Source: Hyphomicrobium sp. 99
GTDB taxonomy: Bacteria > Pseudomonadota > Alphaproteobacteria > Rhizobiales > Hyphomicrobiaceae
DNA: 64,000 nt
Assembly (NCBI RefSeq): GCF_000384335.2
Contig: NZ_KQ031382.1
Coordinates: 2,987,545-3,051,544 of the forward strand
Reading direction: 5' to 3'
The notes under the pieces are model-generated. The model saw only the letters and a list, made by a program, of their open reading frames with translations. It did no database searches and was not told where the DNA came from. Position numbers and translations under genes: made by a program. Positions 33,211 through 43,415 of this stretch are shown here, in pieces (the stretch's first letter is position 1; each line of letters starts with the position of its first letter).

Positions 33211-34775
33211 GGTCGGCCCGCTGGCTTCGTGGCTTGATGAAGTTTCTGCAGAACGCCCGGCAAAAGGTCGGGCAGATCTTCGGCAATCAACCCGATACCG
33301 AAAGCGGCGGCACATTCCCCGTGCAGCCATACCGCCGCCGACGCCGCTTCGAATGCCGGCACTCGCTGCGCGAGTAGCCCGGTGACGAAACCGGCGAGGA
33401 CGTCTCCCGATCCGGCCGTCGCGAGCCACGCCGGAGCGTTTGAATTGATGATGGCCCGTCCGTCGGGCGCAGCGACGACCGTATCCGAACCTTTGAGAAG
33501 AATGACGGCGCCCGATTGCGCCGCTGCCGTCCGCGCACGCTCGACCTTGGAGCCGGGAAGCTCGCCGAAGAGTCGTCTGAATTCGCCCTCGTGCGGCGTC
33601 ATCACAACCGGCGCTTGACGCTCCTTAATCGCTGCGAAAAGCGTGGATGGCTGAGCCGGTCCCCGATCGCCATTGCGGGCAAGAAACCCCATGCTGGCCT
33701 CGCCCCGATCCCCGTCGTCCTCAGGATCAGCGAACGACGTCAACGCGTCGGCGTCGAGCACGACTGAAGCCGAAGACTCTAGAATGGCCAGAACATCGGC
33801 CGCCGTGTCCGAACCCACAGACGCACCCGGACCGATCAGAACCGCATTGCGGCGCTGATCGCGCAGGAATTCCGAAAGCGCCTTGGCGCCTGAAACGGAC
33901 CGCACCATGATCGACGTGATCTGCGTCGCGATGATCGCCGTCGCGGTCGCGTTGCCAACCAGGGTGACAACGCCTGCCCCGACCCTCAGAGCGCCGCGTG
34001 CACCAAGCCGCGCCGCCCCGGTTTGAAGCGCCGGACCCGACACAACGACCGCATGTCCACGATCGTATTTATGACCACCGTCCTTCGGCCAATTGAGATG
34101 GGAGATCCAAAGCAAGGGCCCGTTCTCATGCAGGCGGGGCTTCAAGGTTTCGAGCACTTTCTCCGGGATGCCGATATCTGCAACCGTCACCTCACCGCAA
34201 AGCTCTCGCCCCGGCATCAACAGATGGCCGGGCTTCTTCCGGAAGAACGTCACCGTCCGGCGCGCATGGATCGCGACGCCCCTCACCTCGCCGCTTGCCC
34301 CATCGAGGCCGCTCGGCACGTCGACGGCAAGCACCGGCAGCCCGCTGGCATTCACCGCCTCGACCAACTCGGCCGCTTCCCCCTCGAGTGGACGCGAAAG
34401 CCCGGCCCCAAACAGCGCGTCGATAACGAGGTGCATGCTCTGCAGTGCGTCGGGCGTCGCCGGCCGGATGGGCAACGGCCAGCGGCGAGCCATTTCCGCG
34501 GCATCGCCCTTGAGCGCCGACTTTTCACCGAGAAGGAACACCCGCACGTCGAAGCCATGATCGCGCAACAGTCGAGCCGCCACGAAGCCGTCGCCGCCGT
34601 TGTTGCCGGGCCCGCACAGAACGGCAATGCGCGTATCCGGCCCGCGTGTCATGAGGGTCGCGACGTCCGCGACCGCTTTTCCCGCGCGCGCCATCAGGTC
34701 GAGGCTTGCTACATTCTCAACCGCCGCTAATCGATCAGCTTCCGCCGTTTCCGCGGGGGTCAGCAATTCATTCAT
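33207..34775 (-). CDS. nnr: Bifunctional NAD(P)HX epimerase/dehydratase
   Basis: A 522-residue repair enzyme for hydrated NADH/NADPH. The N-terminal epimerase domain has LCGPGNNGGDGFVAARLL and DVPSGLDGASG; the C-terminal ADP/ATP-dependent dehydratase domain has VVMTPHEGEFRRLFG and the nucleotide motif WLATAGSGDVLAGFVTG. Both parts are complete. The ATG at 34775 (MNELLTPAE) is the family start. It is divergent from glnB, with about 300 bases between them that hold the glnB promoter. Confidence 0.96.
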   Translation of the reverse strand: MNELLTPAETAEADRLAAVENVASLDLMARAGKAVADVATLMTRGPDTRIAVLCGPGNNGGDGFVAARLLRDHGFDVRVFLLGEKSALKGDAAEMARRWPLPIRPATPDALQSMHLVIDALFGAGLSRPLEGEAAELVEAVNASGLPVLAVDVPSGLDGASGEVRGVAIHARRTVTFFRKKPGHLLMPGRELCGEVTVADIGIPEKVLETLKPRLHENGPLLWISHLNWPKDGGHKYDRGHAVVVSGPALQTGAARLGARGALRVGAGVVTLVGNATATAIIATQITSIMVRSVSGAKALSEFLRDQRRNAVLIGPGASVGSDTAADVLAILESSASVVLDADALTSFADPEDDGDRGEASMGFLARNGDRGPAQPSTLFAAIKERQAPVVMTPHEGEFRRLFGELPGSKVERARTAAAQSGAVILLKGSDTVVAAPDGRAIINSNAPAWLATAGSGDVLAGFVTGLLAQRVPAFEAASAAVWLHGECAAAFGIGLIAEDLPDLLPGVLQKLHQATKPAGRP

Positions 34776-35418
<643 letters not shown>

Positions 35419-35522
35419 CACGATAGCACTATAAAAAAACTGACCGCGCCTGACATGGCCTCGCTGGGCCAACGATCCGGCATGCGTGTGTAAAAAACGA
35501 AACGTCTAGACAGGGAGTGTCT

Positions 35523-36932
35523 ATGAAAAACGCGAGTGACGTCCTGAAGTTTATCAAGGACAAGGAAGCCAAGTTCGTGGACTTTCGCTTCACGGACACC
35601 AAGGGCAAGATGCAGCACGTCACCGCCGACGTCAGTTGCGTCGACGACAGTATCTTCACCGACGGTTACGCCTTCGACGGCTCGTCGATCGCCGGATGGA
35701 AGTCGATCGAAGCGTCCGACATGACGCTGATGCCGGATCCGGCAACGGCGCATATCGATCCCTTCTTCGCGCAGACGACCGTCGCGATTTTCTGCGACGT
35801 GCTCGAGCCCTCGACCGGCCAGCCCTATGAGCGCGACCCGCGCTCGGTCGCCAAGAAGGCCGAAGCCTACATGATGTCGCTTGGGATTGGCGACAAAGTC
35901 TACTTCGGTCCGGAAGCCGAATTCTTCATCTTTGATGACGTGCGGTTCTCGACCGACATGTACTCGGTCGGCTTCGAGATCGACTCGAGCGAACTGCCCT
36001 CGAATACGGGCGCAGACGTCGAGACGGGCAACCTCGGCCATCGCCCCCGCGTGAAGGGCGGCTACTTCCCCGTTCCTCCGATCGATAGCGCCCAGGACAT
36101 CCGTTCTGAGATGCTCTCGGTTCTGTCCGAGATGGGCGTCGCCGTCGAAAAGCATCACCACGAAGTTGCCGCCGCTCAGCACGAGCTCGGCGTCAAGTTC
36201 GGCCCGATGATCACGATGGCCGACCATATGCAGATCTACAAGTACGTCGTGCACAACGTTGCGCAGGCCTACGGCAAGACGGCGACGTTCATGCCGAAGC
36301 CCGTCTATGGCGACAACGGCTCGGGCATGCACGTCCACCAGTCGATCTGGAAAGGCAGCACCCCGATGTTCGCCGGCGACAAGTACGCCGACCTCTCGCA
36401 GATGTGCCTCTACTACATCGGCGGCATCCTGAAACACGCGAAGGCCATCAACGCCTTCACCAACCCGCTGACCAACTCCTACAAGCGTTTGGTTCCGGGC
36501 TTCGAGGCGCCGGTGCTGCTCGCTTACTCGGCGCGCAACCGTTCCGCGTCGTGCCGCATTCCGCACGTCACGAGCCCGAAGGCAAAGCGCATCGAAGTCC
36601 GCTTCCCGGATCCCGGCGCGAACCCCTACCTCGCCTTCACGGCGATGCTGATGGCCGGCCTCGACGGCATTCAGAACAAGATCGATCCCGGCCCGGCGAT
36701 GGACAAGAACCTCTACGACTTGCCACCGGCCGAACTTGCCAAGATCCCGACTGTCGCCGCTTCGCTGCGCGAAGCTCTCGACAGCCTCGACAAGGATCGC
36801 GACTTCCTGAAAGCCGGCGGCGTTATGAACGACGACATGATCGACGCCTACATCGCTCTGCGCATGGAAGAAAACATGCGCTACGAGATGACGCCGCATC
36901 CCGTCGAGTACGACATGTACTACTCGGTCTGA
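35523..36932 (+). CDS. glnA: Glutamine synthetase type I
   Basis: A 469-residue dodecameric enzyme making glutamine from glutamate, ammonia and ATP. Metal and substrate motifs are present ([59 protein letters not shown]). Y398 in NLYDLPP is the adenylylation site, so this is the GS-I-beta form under GlnE control. The start is the ATG at 35523 after CAGGGAG. It probably shares the glnB sigma-54 transcript; I saw no second -24/-12 site in the gap. Confidence 0.98.
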   Translation: MKNASDVLKFIKDKEAKFVDFRFTDTKGKMQHVTADVSCVDDSIFTDGYAFDGSSIAGWKSIEASDMTLMPDPATAHIDPFFAQTTVAIFCDVLEPSTGQPYERDPRSVAKKAEAYMMSLGIGDKVYFGPEAEFFIFDDVRFSTDMYSVGFEIDSSELPSNTGADVETGNLGHRPRVKGGYFPVPPIDSAQDIRSEMLSVLSEMGVAVEKHHHEVAAAQHELGVKFGPMITMADHMQIYKYVVHNVAQAYGKTATFMPKPVYGDNGSGMHVHQSIWKGSTPMFAGDKYADLSQMCLYYIGGILKHAKAINAFTNPLTNSYKRLVPGFEAPVLLAYSARNRSASCRIPHVTSPKAKRIEVRFPDPGANPYLAFTAMLMAGLDGIQNKIDPGPAMDKNLYDLPPAELAKIPTVAASLREALDSLDKDRDFLKAGGVMNDDMIDAYIALRMEENMRYEMTPHPVEYDMYYSV

Positions 36933-36960
36933 GGCTCTCTCAGCGATTTGAAATACGAAG

Positions 36961-36986
36961 AGGCGGCTCGAAAGGGCCGCCTTTTT
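36961..36986 (+). terminator. Rho-independent terminator after glnA
   Basis: AGGCGGC (36961-36967) pairs with GCCGCCT (36976-36982), followed by five T, 28 bases past the glnA stop. The convergent gene at 36998 starts its 3' end just beyond. Confidence 0.88.
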
Positions 36987-36997
36987 CTATTATCCGC

Positions 36998-37306
36998 TCA
37001 ATAGAAGAACAGCACTCCGCCGCAGACGGCGATCAGCGCGTAATAAAAGAACTTCTGCTCGCGAACGAGGAACCACGTGACGATGCGGCGTGGAATGTCG
37101 GACCAGTTGCAGCGGCCGACCGCCCCCAGCGTCAAGCCGAGCACCAAGCCAATGATGAGCGAGTTAAACTCCAGACCCTGCGTCACAGAGCGAACGCTTT
37201 CGGGCACATGATCTGAAAACCACGGCATCAGGGCAAAGAAGGCAGCCGCCGTCATCGCGCCGAACGCGAGCACGGAGAAGAACGACAGGATGGACCGCAC
37301 GATCAT
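36998..37306 (-). CDS. Hypothetical membrane protein
   Basis: A 102-residue protein with three hydrophobic helices (ILSFFSVLAFGAMTAAAFFA, LIIGLVLGLTLGAVG, FYYALIAVCGGVLFFY). An Arg-rich stretch sits before the last helix. No family recognised. It is convergent with glnA. Confidence 0.62.
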   Translation of the reverse strand: MIVRSILSFFSVLAFGAMTAAAFFALMPWFSDHVPESVRSVTQGLEFNSLIIGLVLGLTLGAVGRCNWSDIPRRIVTWFLVREQKFFYYALIAVCGGVLFFY

Positions 37307-37385
37307 GGTCGATCTCGGAATAAATCCGCTACGCTGAACCTTGCACGAGGCTAGCGCCGAGACGCAAATAAACCGTTAACCATGA

Positions 37386-38573
37386 TCAAGCCTGCGCACG
37401 AGCGCGGCGGCGCTCGATCCGATCGAAGATAAGCAAGGCCGGACCGGTTATAGCCATTGTCACGATCACGATCGCGACGAAACCCTGAACGGCATTATCC
37501 GTCATCGCGATGCCGGCGAAGAGCGGACCGACCAGACCGCCGCACTGATACATGATGATAAATGCGGCGTTCGCGGCAGCCAGATCGGCGCCGCTTACAC
37601 GTTCCCCGATGATCGCGAGCCCCAGCGCGTAGAACCCAAGAATGACACCACCGATGAGAAACGCCGTCACCAGTCCGGCGACCGTATCATTCAGTGCAAA
37701 CGGCAGCGCGAGTGCCAGCGCGATGAAAATGACCACGAATGCGACCATCATGGTGAATCGGGACATGAGGTCCGACAGCCAGCCGATGGGATATTGAAGC
37801 ACGATCCCCCCCAAAGTCGTGACGGTCAGCATCGTGAGCGCAAGTTGCTCGGACCATCCGCCGGCGAGCGCTACGTTGGGGATCAACGAAAGAATGGTGA
37901 TCTCCGAAAAGCCACCGATAAAAGCGCCAACCATTGCCACCGGAGACATTCGAAGGGCCGAGGCAACGTTGACCGAACTGCCGTGAGTTGTCGGGGGAGC
38001 AAGCCGCCGCCCGAGCACGATCGGCAATCCGGAGAGGCCCGTCACGATGGCAGCTGCGAGGAACGGCCATGGCCAAACCAGGCCGAGCGCCTGGAGCAAA
38101 ATCGGCCCCACCGCGTAGCCCGTAAAAAAGACCATGGCGTAGACTGCGATGACACGCCCGCGCGTCTCCTCACGCGCGACTGCATTGATCCACGTCTCTC
38201 CCGCAAGCCACGGCATCGCGAACCCGGCGCTCATCAGAACGCGGATTGCAATCCAGGCCCAAGGCGATTGAAAAAGCCCCAGCGCCACGAATCCCAAGCC
38301 GCCGATGAGGCATCCAAGCGCGATCGCCCGGACCGATCCAAGTTTTGCAATCACCCGAGGCGCGATCGGAAGCGCCAAAAGAATAGCAAATGGCGGCGCC
38401 GCGCCTGCCAGTCCGATCATCCAGCTCGGCTGGCCCCACATCTCGAAGGTCAGCGAGATCAGCGGAAAGCCTATGCCGAAGGAAATGCCGGTGCCGAATG
38501 ACGTCGACAAGACGGCCGCAAGGCTCAATAGCCTCTGACGCGCCGTGAACTCCCCATCGATGGTAGACGCCAT
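37386..38573 (-). CDS. MFS transporter, probable efflux pump
   Basis: A 395-residue carrier with about 12 helices (FGTGISFGIGFPLISLTFEM at the first helix; YPIGWLSDLMSRFTMMV in the middle loop, matching the conserved MFS loop motif). It resembles the YcaD-type/sugar-efflux branch by general look; substrate unknown. It is divergent from a TetR regulator whose candidate operators lie in the shared gap, which suggests drug or metabolite-induced expression. Confidence 0.9.
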   Translation of the reverse strand: MASTIDGEFTARQRLLSLAAVLSTSFGTGISFGIGFPLISLTFEMWGQPSWMIGLAGAAPPFAILLALPIAPRVIAKLGSVRAIALGCLIGGLGFVALGLFQSPWAWIAIRVLMSAGFAMPWLAGETWINAVAREETRGRVIAVYAMVFFTGYAVGPILLQALGLVWPWPFLAAAIVTGLSGLPIVLGRRLAPPTTHGSSVNVASALRMSPVAMVGAFIGGFSEITILSLIPNVALAGGWSEQLALTMLTVTTLGGIVLQYPIGWLSDLMSRFTMMVAFVVIFIALALALPFALNDTVAGLVTAFLIGGVILGFYALGLAIIGERVSGADLAAANAAFIIMYQCGGLVGPLFAGIAMTDNAVQGFVAIVIVTMAITGPALLIFDRIERRRARAQA

Positions 38574-38592
38574 TCCCTCGCCGCCCTACTTA

Positions 38593-38658
38593 TTTCAACA
38601 GTGTTGGAATAGTGCTTGACTTGCCGATCCGCAAGGGCAAATTTCAACAGTGATGAAA
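38593..38658. promoter_or_regulatory. Two TetR-type operators between the MFS and TetR genes
   Basis: Site 1, TTTCAACAGTGTTGGAA (38593-38609), and site 2, TTTCAACAGTGATGAAA (38642-38658), are near-perfect inverted repeats sharing their first 11 bases. Site 1 lies 20 bases before the MFS start; site 2 covers the TetR start codon. TTGACT near 38615 with CAAATT 16 bases later is a possible tetR promoter. Confidence 0.72.
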
Positions 38659-39366
38659 ACGAAACCCACCCGCGGCAAAAGAGGTCTTATCGAAGCGGAC
38701 CTCGTCCAGGCTTCACTCATGGAAGTTGAGCGCGGTGGCCTCGACGGTTTCGGTCTTCGTTGTGCGGCAAGAGCCATTGGCTGCGACGTCGCGACATTGA
38801 GCTATCGCTTCGGCTCCAAGGAAGGCCTGGAGCGCGCCATCGCCGATCGGTTGCACCATGAGGTCGCGCGCCCTAAGCCGCACATGAAGTGGCAGGATCG
38901 TCTCTCGGAAATGGCAAGGGCGTACAGGAAGATCGCGAAGCGATATCCCAACGCATTCCGTTTGTTGCTCCGCTTCTGGAGCACCGGACCGCGCGAACTG
39001 CAACTCGGCGAAGAATGGCACCGGGCTCTGTTGGATGCGGGCCTGCGCGAAGCCGATGTCCCGGCGGTCGGATTTGCGACTTATGCAGCCATACTCGGTG
39101 TGTGCGCGGGAGAAATCGACGGCTTGCTCAACAAGCCCGGCGCCGAAGCTCTACGTGAAATTGAAGGGCAGAGCGATCTGCCGCTCACAAAGAAGTTGTT
39201 GCCGATCTTTGCCGATCTCGGTGACGACGAAGTTTTCGATGCCGCGATCAAAATCCTCATTTCAGGGATCGAAGTTGAGGCTGCGAAGCAGAGCCGGCCG
39301 CGACAGAAGCCACTGCCTCGGAGCGCGACGAGTCGGCGCGTCACGCGTGCCGATCGTCAGGCATGA
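38653..39366 (+). CDS. TetR/AcrR family regulator
   Basis: A 237-residue repressor. The helix-turn-helix lies at about residues 25-60 (GGLDGFGLRCAARAIGCDVA, then LSYRFGSKEGLERAI). The C-terminal ligand domain is of the TetR_C type with GVCAGEIDGLL. The ATG at 38653 follows a GTG at 38650. It overlaps the convergent aminotransferase gene by 10 bases at its 3' end. Its targets are inferred to be its own promoter and the divergent MFS gene. Confidence 0.92.
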   Translation: MKTKPTRGKRGLIEADLVQASLMEVERGGLDGFGLRCAARAIGCDVATLSYRFGSKEGLERAIADRLHHEVARPKPHMKWQDRLSEMARAYRKIAKRYPNAFRLLLRFWSTGPRELQLGEEWHRALLDAGLREADVPAVGFATYAAILGVCAGEIDGLLNKPGAEALREIEGQSDLPLTKKLLPIFADLGDDEVFDAAIKILISGIEVEAAKQSRPRQKPLPRSATSRRVTRADRQA

Positions 39367-40463
39367 ACCGAGGCCAGTACGTCAGCTAACGCAGAAGCGA
39401 AAATATCGAGGTCCTCGTCCTTTCCGTACGAAACGCGGATGAATTGTTCCAGTCCCTTCGCGACCGGCTTTCTCACGAAAACATCTCGCTCCAAAAGGCC
39501 CGCTAGCACGCGTGCCGCGAACGCGCCATCCGCTCCGCAGTCGATGGCGACGAAGCTCGCGGCAGACGAAAGCGATGAAAGACCATTCGCCTCGGCGATA
39601 GCGCCGATCCGACTTCGCGACGCTGCAATTTGCGCGACTGCCCGCTTCAGGTAATCCTGATCGAGAAGCGCCGCGCGCGCGCCAAGCTGCCCGACGCGAT
39701 TGATACCGTAGTGATTGCGAACCTTGTCGAACGCCTCGATGGTGCTCCGCTCGCCAATCGCATACCCGATACGGGCCCCCGCGAGTCCGTAAGCCTTCGA
39801 GAACGTGCGATAGCGGATCACTTGAGCGTTCGACACGTCGATCGGCGGGGACGTCGCCTCTGGCGCCGTGTCGCAATAGGCTTCATCGAGAATGAGGAGT
39901 GCCTCGGGCGGAAGCTCGGCAATGAATGCGGCGATATCGCTGGCGCCCCACCACGTTCCCATCGGACTGTTCGGATTGGATACGTAGATGAGGGCAGCAC
40001 CGGTCGCTTTCGCCGTGTCGATAAGCCGGGGCACGTCCTCACGAAACGAACGCATCGGAACGGCATGCACCTTCCCGCCATGCGCGAGAACGTGAAAATT
40101 GAAAGTCGGATAAGCGCCGTCCGTCGTCACGACACCGCTGCCCGGCGTCAGAAACAATGAGCAGGTGAGGCCGAGAAGTCCGTCGATGCCTTCGCCAACC
40201 ACGACGCACTCGATCGGCACCTGATGATAGGCAGCGATCGCCGAGCGCAGCTCATAGCTTTCGGGATCGGAATATTTCCAATTCTCGGCCGCCGCATCGC
40301 GCATGGCCGCCACCGCAAGCGGCGAAGCACCAAAAACGCTTTCATTCGCCCCAATCCGCGCCCGAAAGGGCCTGCCCCGTGCGCGCTCCATCGCTTCGGG
40401 CCCAACGAAAGGAACGAGCTTCGGCAGGGCTGCAACCGTCGGCGTGAAGGGAGGGCGGGACAT
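39357..40463 (-). CDS. Histidinol-phosphate aminotransferase family protein
   Basis: A 368-residue PLP-dependent class I/II aminotransferase. Visible elements are ANESVFGASPLAVAAM at the start of the fold, YVSNPNSPMGTW, the PLP-binding DEAYCD (Asp193) and the Schiff-base Lys K223 in RTFSKAYGLAGARIGYAIG. The overall pattern is HisC-like, but it is not in a his operon and could act on aromatic or other amino acids, so I give no symbol. Probably first of a minus-strand pair with the DUF1489 gene upstream. Confidence 0.88.
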   Translation of the reverse strand: MSRPPFTPTVAALPKLVPFVGPEAMERARGRPFRARIGANESVFGASPLAVAAMRDAAAENWKYSDPESYELRSAIAAYHQVPIECVVVGEGIDGLLGLTCSLFLTPGSGVVTTDGAYPTFNFHVLAHGGKVHAVPMRSFREDVPRLIDTAKATGAALIYVSNPNSPMGTWWGASDIAAFIAELPPEALLILDEAYCDTAPEATSPPIDVSNAQVIRYRTFSKAYGLAGARIGYAIGERSTIEAFDKVRNHYGINRVGQLGARAALLDQDYLKRAVAQIAASRSRIGAIAEANGLSSLSSAASFVAIDCGADGAFAARVLAGLLERDVFVRKPVAKGLEQFIRVSYGKDEDLDIFASALADVLASVHA

Positions 40464-40490
40464 GAATGGCTCTGGAATAGCTGTTGAATT

Positions 40491-40928
40491 TCAAATCAGA
40501 CCCAAGTCGGCAAGCTTCTTACGCATATCCGCCGGCATGGATGCAATCTGATCGCTTTTGCCCGCCGCAAGATCGGGAGGCGCGTCGTCCGCACCGAGAT
40601 ACCGCCATCCTTGGAAGGCGCGCCGAGGCGTCGGACGCACAGGGACAAGCCCCGGCGAAATGAGGAGAAGACAGCAGGGCGTGCCATCGTCCTTGGTGCC
40701 GTCTTCAAAGCCGACGAGCTCCTGCCGAACGAGAATTACGCCCTTGATGACCCAATAGATCGACCCCCCGTCGAGCAGTTCGGCCTGTCGCTTCGGCGAC
40801 TGGAACGTCCGGTGATAAACGCAGCGCTTACCGTCCCGCAGCTTATACGGACGATGTTCGGTCTGCCAGGCTGCAAGATCTTCGATCGTGCTAGCGCCGA
40901 CGCAGAGCTTGACGAGGTGCAATGTCAT
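40491..40928 (-). CDS. DUF1489 family protein
   Basis: A 145-residue cytoplasmic protein conserved in alphaproteobacteria. Typical segments are MTLHLVKLCVGASTIEDLAAW, YHRTFQSPKRQAELLDGGS, YWVIKGVILVRQELVGFED and LLISPGLVPVRPTPRRAFQGW. The ATG at 40928 gives the usual start; the frame continues 16 residues further. Function unknown. It lies 27 bases upstream of the aminotransferase gene on the same strand. Confidence 0.88.
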   Translation of the reverse strand: MTLHLVKLCVGASTIEDLAAWQTEHRPYKLRDGKRCVYHRTFQSPKRQAELLDGGSIYWVIKGVILVRQELVGFEDGTKDDGTPCCLLLISPGLVPVRPTPRRAFQGWRYLGADDAPPDLAAGKSDQIASMPADMRKKLADLGLI

Positions 40929-40982
40929 GGCAGGGTTTTGCATCAGCACCGGGGGAACGGCAACCGGCCTGTCCACATCCGA

Positions 40983-41423
40983 TCAAGGCTTGGCGACACA
41001 GCTTCCAGCATATTGGGCAAAAACCGGCTGCCCAAAAAGGCCAAAGTGCCGTGAATGCACCGCCGGAAACTTTCCGGTCGCAGGGTCCCGGTCATAAATC
41101 GTCGTGAGATTGAGAAAACCCTCGTTGACGACCTCGAGGAAATGGTTGGCGTTGATCGCCCGCACGATTTTGAGATTGGCGGCCGTGTGCCCGTCAAGAA
41201 TAAGAGACGCCGACTGATGGTCGAGATCGATGCCGCCGATCTCAAATGTCAGATCCGAAGGTGGAGCGGACTGGTACTTCCCTTGATCGTAGGTCCAAGA
41301 GTAACCCTTGTCGAAATCGCACATGACATGGGTTGGCATGTTGTCCTGGGCAGAAGCCGATAGGCTCGCCAGAAGCACCCCCGAAAAAGCCGCGATTACT
41401 GCCCACAACCGGCAATTCAACAT
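40983..41423 (-). CDS. Exported hypothetical protein
   Basis: A 146-residue protein from the ATG at 41423 (signal peptide MLNCRLWAVIAAFSGVLLAS, cut near SASAQD). The mature part looks like a small beta barrel (YSWTYDQGKYQSAPPSDLTF, ASLILDGHTAANLKIV, LNLTTIYDRD) with Cys near both ends. Such proteins are common in Rhizobiales without a known role. A TTG at 41456 is an alternative start. Confidence 0.7.
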   Translation of the reverse strand: MLNCRLWAVIAAFSGVLLASLSASAQDNMPTHVMCDFDKGYSWTYDQGKYQSAPPSDLTFEIGGIDLDHQSASLILDGHTAANLKIVRAINANHFLEVVNEGFLNLTTIYDRDPATGKFPAVHSRHFGLFGQPVFAQYAGSCVAKP

Positions 41424-41606
41424 TTGCAAAATCCCGTCTCGCAAGAAGTCCCCCAACCGCGTTCAGATACGCCGTAAAAACCTACCAGCAGAATTTAAAG
41501 CCGCCGTCTTCGATACCCGCGGCCAGTTCGACCGTACTCGCGGTTTGCCTTTAGACTGCCGCGGATATGTTATGGGTTGCGAATGTAACACTTACGGCGA
41601 GTGGCC

Positions 41607-42056
41607 ATGCGATCAACAGCTCTAATCACCCTGCTCTGTTTGGCGACAGCCCTGCCGTCTGCCGCCTACGCAAAGAAGTCGAAACCCGACACGCCGGACG
41701 ACAAGCTCAATTGCAAACAGATTTCCGGGCGGATGCAAGTGCGCATTCTGCAACTCCGCGGATTCGACGATCGGAAGCAGGCATCGAGCCTCTCCCGCGG
41801 CATACAGGCAGGCATGGCGGCGACGTTCGGTAATCTGTCGCACGGTGTCGACCCTCAGGGCGAGCACGCCGCGGAAATTCAGTCGCTGCAGGCTTACAAC
41901 CAGCGCCTCGTGGCACTGGGTTGCAAAAGCTACGACCTCGAGAAGGAACTGAACGAAAAAGATCCGCACGAAACGCCGGCGCCGACCATCCCGGCTCCGA
42001 AAAAGAAGAAGGTGCCAGCCGCTCCGCCCGCAGCAACGGCCAAACCCGTCCCCTGA
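41607..42056 (+). CDS. Exported hypothetical protein
   Basis: A 149-residue protein from the ATG at 41607; a GTG two codons earlier is possible. Signal peptide MAMRSTALITLLCLATALPS, cut near AYAKK. The middle is helical and charged with two Cys (LNCKQIS and ALGCKSYDLE), and the tail is Pro/Ala/Lys-rich (PAPKKKKVPAAPPAA), which may bind peptidoglycan or membrane. No family recognised. Confidence 0.7.
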   Translation: MRSTALITLLCLATALPSAAYAKKSKPDTPDDKLNCKQISGRMQVRILQLRGFDDRKQASSLSRGIQAGMAATFGNLSHGVDPQGEHAAEIQSLQAYNQRLVALGCKSYDLEKELNEKDPHETPAPTIPAPKKKKVPAAPPAATAKPVP

Positions 42057-42115
42057 TGGAGCGGTGAGCTTCGCATCGGGCTGACCGCGAGGACATTTGG
42101 CGATAAGCTAGCCGA

Positions 42116-42607
42116 ATGACCGATCGCAACCCTGCCTCATCAGCTATCGCGCCCGCCACGATCGTCCCTTGGCCGCCGCTTTTATTGGCCGGCGTCGTCA
42201 TGATCGCATGGGCGCTCACGGTAATGGCGCCCTTGCCGTGGCCGGGGACCGATGACGCGCCGGCCCACTGGCTGGGCCTGAGCTTCGGCATTCTTGGACT
42301 TCTGCTGATCGTCTTCGCGTTGAAAACCCTCGTCGCGCATCGAACGACAATTCTGCCGAACAAGACCCCGACGGCGCTTGTCACGACCGGCCCCTATGTC
42401 AGGTTTCGCAATCCAATTTACCTTGGCGAAGTCCTCCTGCTCCTTTATGGAGCGGAAATCACCAAATCGATCTGGTTCGCCGTCGCAGCAGCGGTGTTCG
42501 CTGTCCTTGTGACGGCGCTGCAAATCATCCCAGAGGAACGCCACCTGGAAGCGATCTTTGGCGACGCGTATACAAACTATAAGTCCCGCTCACGGCGTTG
42601 GATTTGA
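42116..42607 (+). CDS. Isoprenylcysteine carboxyl methyltransferase-like membrane protein
   Basis: A 163-residue integral membrane methyltransferase of the ICMT/PEMT family. Four helices are visible, and the signature GPYVRFRNPIYLGEVLLLLY with EERHLEAIFGDAYTNYKSR near the end marks the SAM-binding and active region. In bacteria the substrate is usually unknown; phospholipids or small molecules are more likely than prenylated proteins. It precedes the next gene by 12 bases, likely one transcript. Confidence 0.88.
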   Translation: MTDRNPASSAIAPATIVPWPPLLLAGVVMIAWALTVMAPLPWPGTDDAPAHWLGLSFGILGLLLIVFALKTLVAHRTTILPNKTPTALVTTGPYVRFRNPIYLGEVLLLLYGAEITKSIWFAVAAAVFAVLVTALQIIPEERHLEAIFGDAYTNYKSRSRRWI

Positions 42608-42619
42608 TATTTCACCGCC

Positions 42620-43321
42620 ATGAGTAACGATCTCGCCGAAAAGGAACGTGAGTTTATAGCCGGGCTTGCGGAGGACACGGGCCGCGACCTCGCGGGCTGG
42701 ATGGCCGCAATCGCCGAAACCGGCCTCAACCAACGCAATGACATTATCGATTGGCTCAGACACCAGGGCTTCCAGTTCGCATGGGCCTCGTGGCTCGAGC
42801 GCATCCATCACAACGACGGCCGGCTCATCTATGCTGAGAACGGCGACCGCGCGCCCGCCCCCGTTCGCCGCCCTTCCCCCTCTCTGAGAGAACAAAGCGA
42901 CGAGCCCCCTGCCCGCGCGCGGCCTTTTCGCGATTGGAAACCTCAACCACCGCCTTCACCAGCGCCCGCCGCAGCAATGACCGGCGACCCAATTCAACAT
43001 CTCTTGAGCGAAGCCAAAGGATTGAGGCCGCTTGCCGATCATGTGCTCCGCGAGGTTCTCCGCGCCGTCCCGGGCACTGAATTCGCAGCCACAGGCATCT
43101 TTATCATGATGTCCGCGCCCAACCGCTTCGCAGCGCTGCATGCTGGACCAAGGAAACTTCGGCTCTACGCAAACTTCGGAACGGCCGGCGCCAAGCGCAG
43201 CAAGCCCGCCGAACCGGCCAACAAAGCCGCCCCGCCGTTCCGCGAGATGCTTGAGCTGGACGACGTCCGCCTGATCGACGAGGACTTCCAGCGGCTGATC
43301 CGTGCCGCAGCTGCTCGATAG
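42620..43321 (+). CDS. DUF4287-type protein with C-terminal DUF5655-like domain
   Basis: A 233-residue cytoplasmic protein. The N-terminal helical part (GLAEDTGRDLAGWMAAIAET, then QRNDIIDWLRHQGFQFAWAS) matches the DUF4287 look, and the C-terminal part (FAATGIFIMMSAPNRFAALH, KLRLYANFG) resembles DUF5655, a pair of domains often found together. The linker is Pro/Arg-rich. Function unknown. Confidence 0.72.
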   Translation: MSNDLAEKEREFIAGLAEDTGRDLAGWMAAIAETGLNQRNDIIDWLRHQGFQFAWASWLERIHHNDGRLIYAENGDRAPAPVRRPSPSLREQSDEPPARARPFRDWKPQPPPSPAPAAAMTGDPIQHLLSEAKGLRPLADHVLREVLRAVPGTEFAATGIFIMMSAPNRFAALHAGPRKLRLYANFGTAGAKRSKPAEPANKAAPPFREMLELDDVRLIDEDFQRLIRAAAAR

Positions 43322-43415
43322 GATTGTCAGCATCCGTTTAGATTGCATCTACCGTGAACGATCGGCACCATTGATTTGCCGGAATTTTCGCGCCATTGCG
43401 GCTGTGGAGGCGTCG

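Noticed and set aside
35419..35522. A separate sigma-54 promoter for glnA
   Set aside because: TGGCC-like segments occur, but none has GG and GC ten bases apart with consensus flanks.
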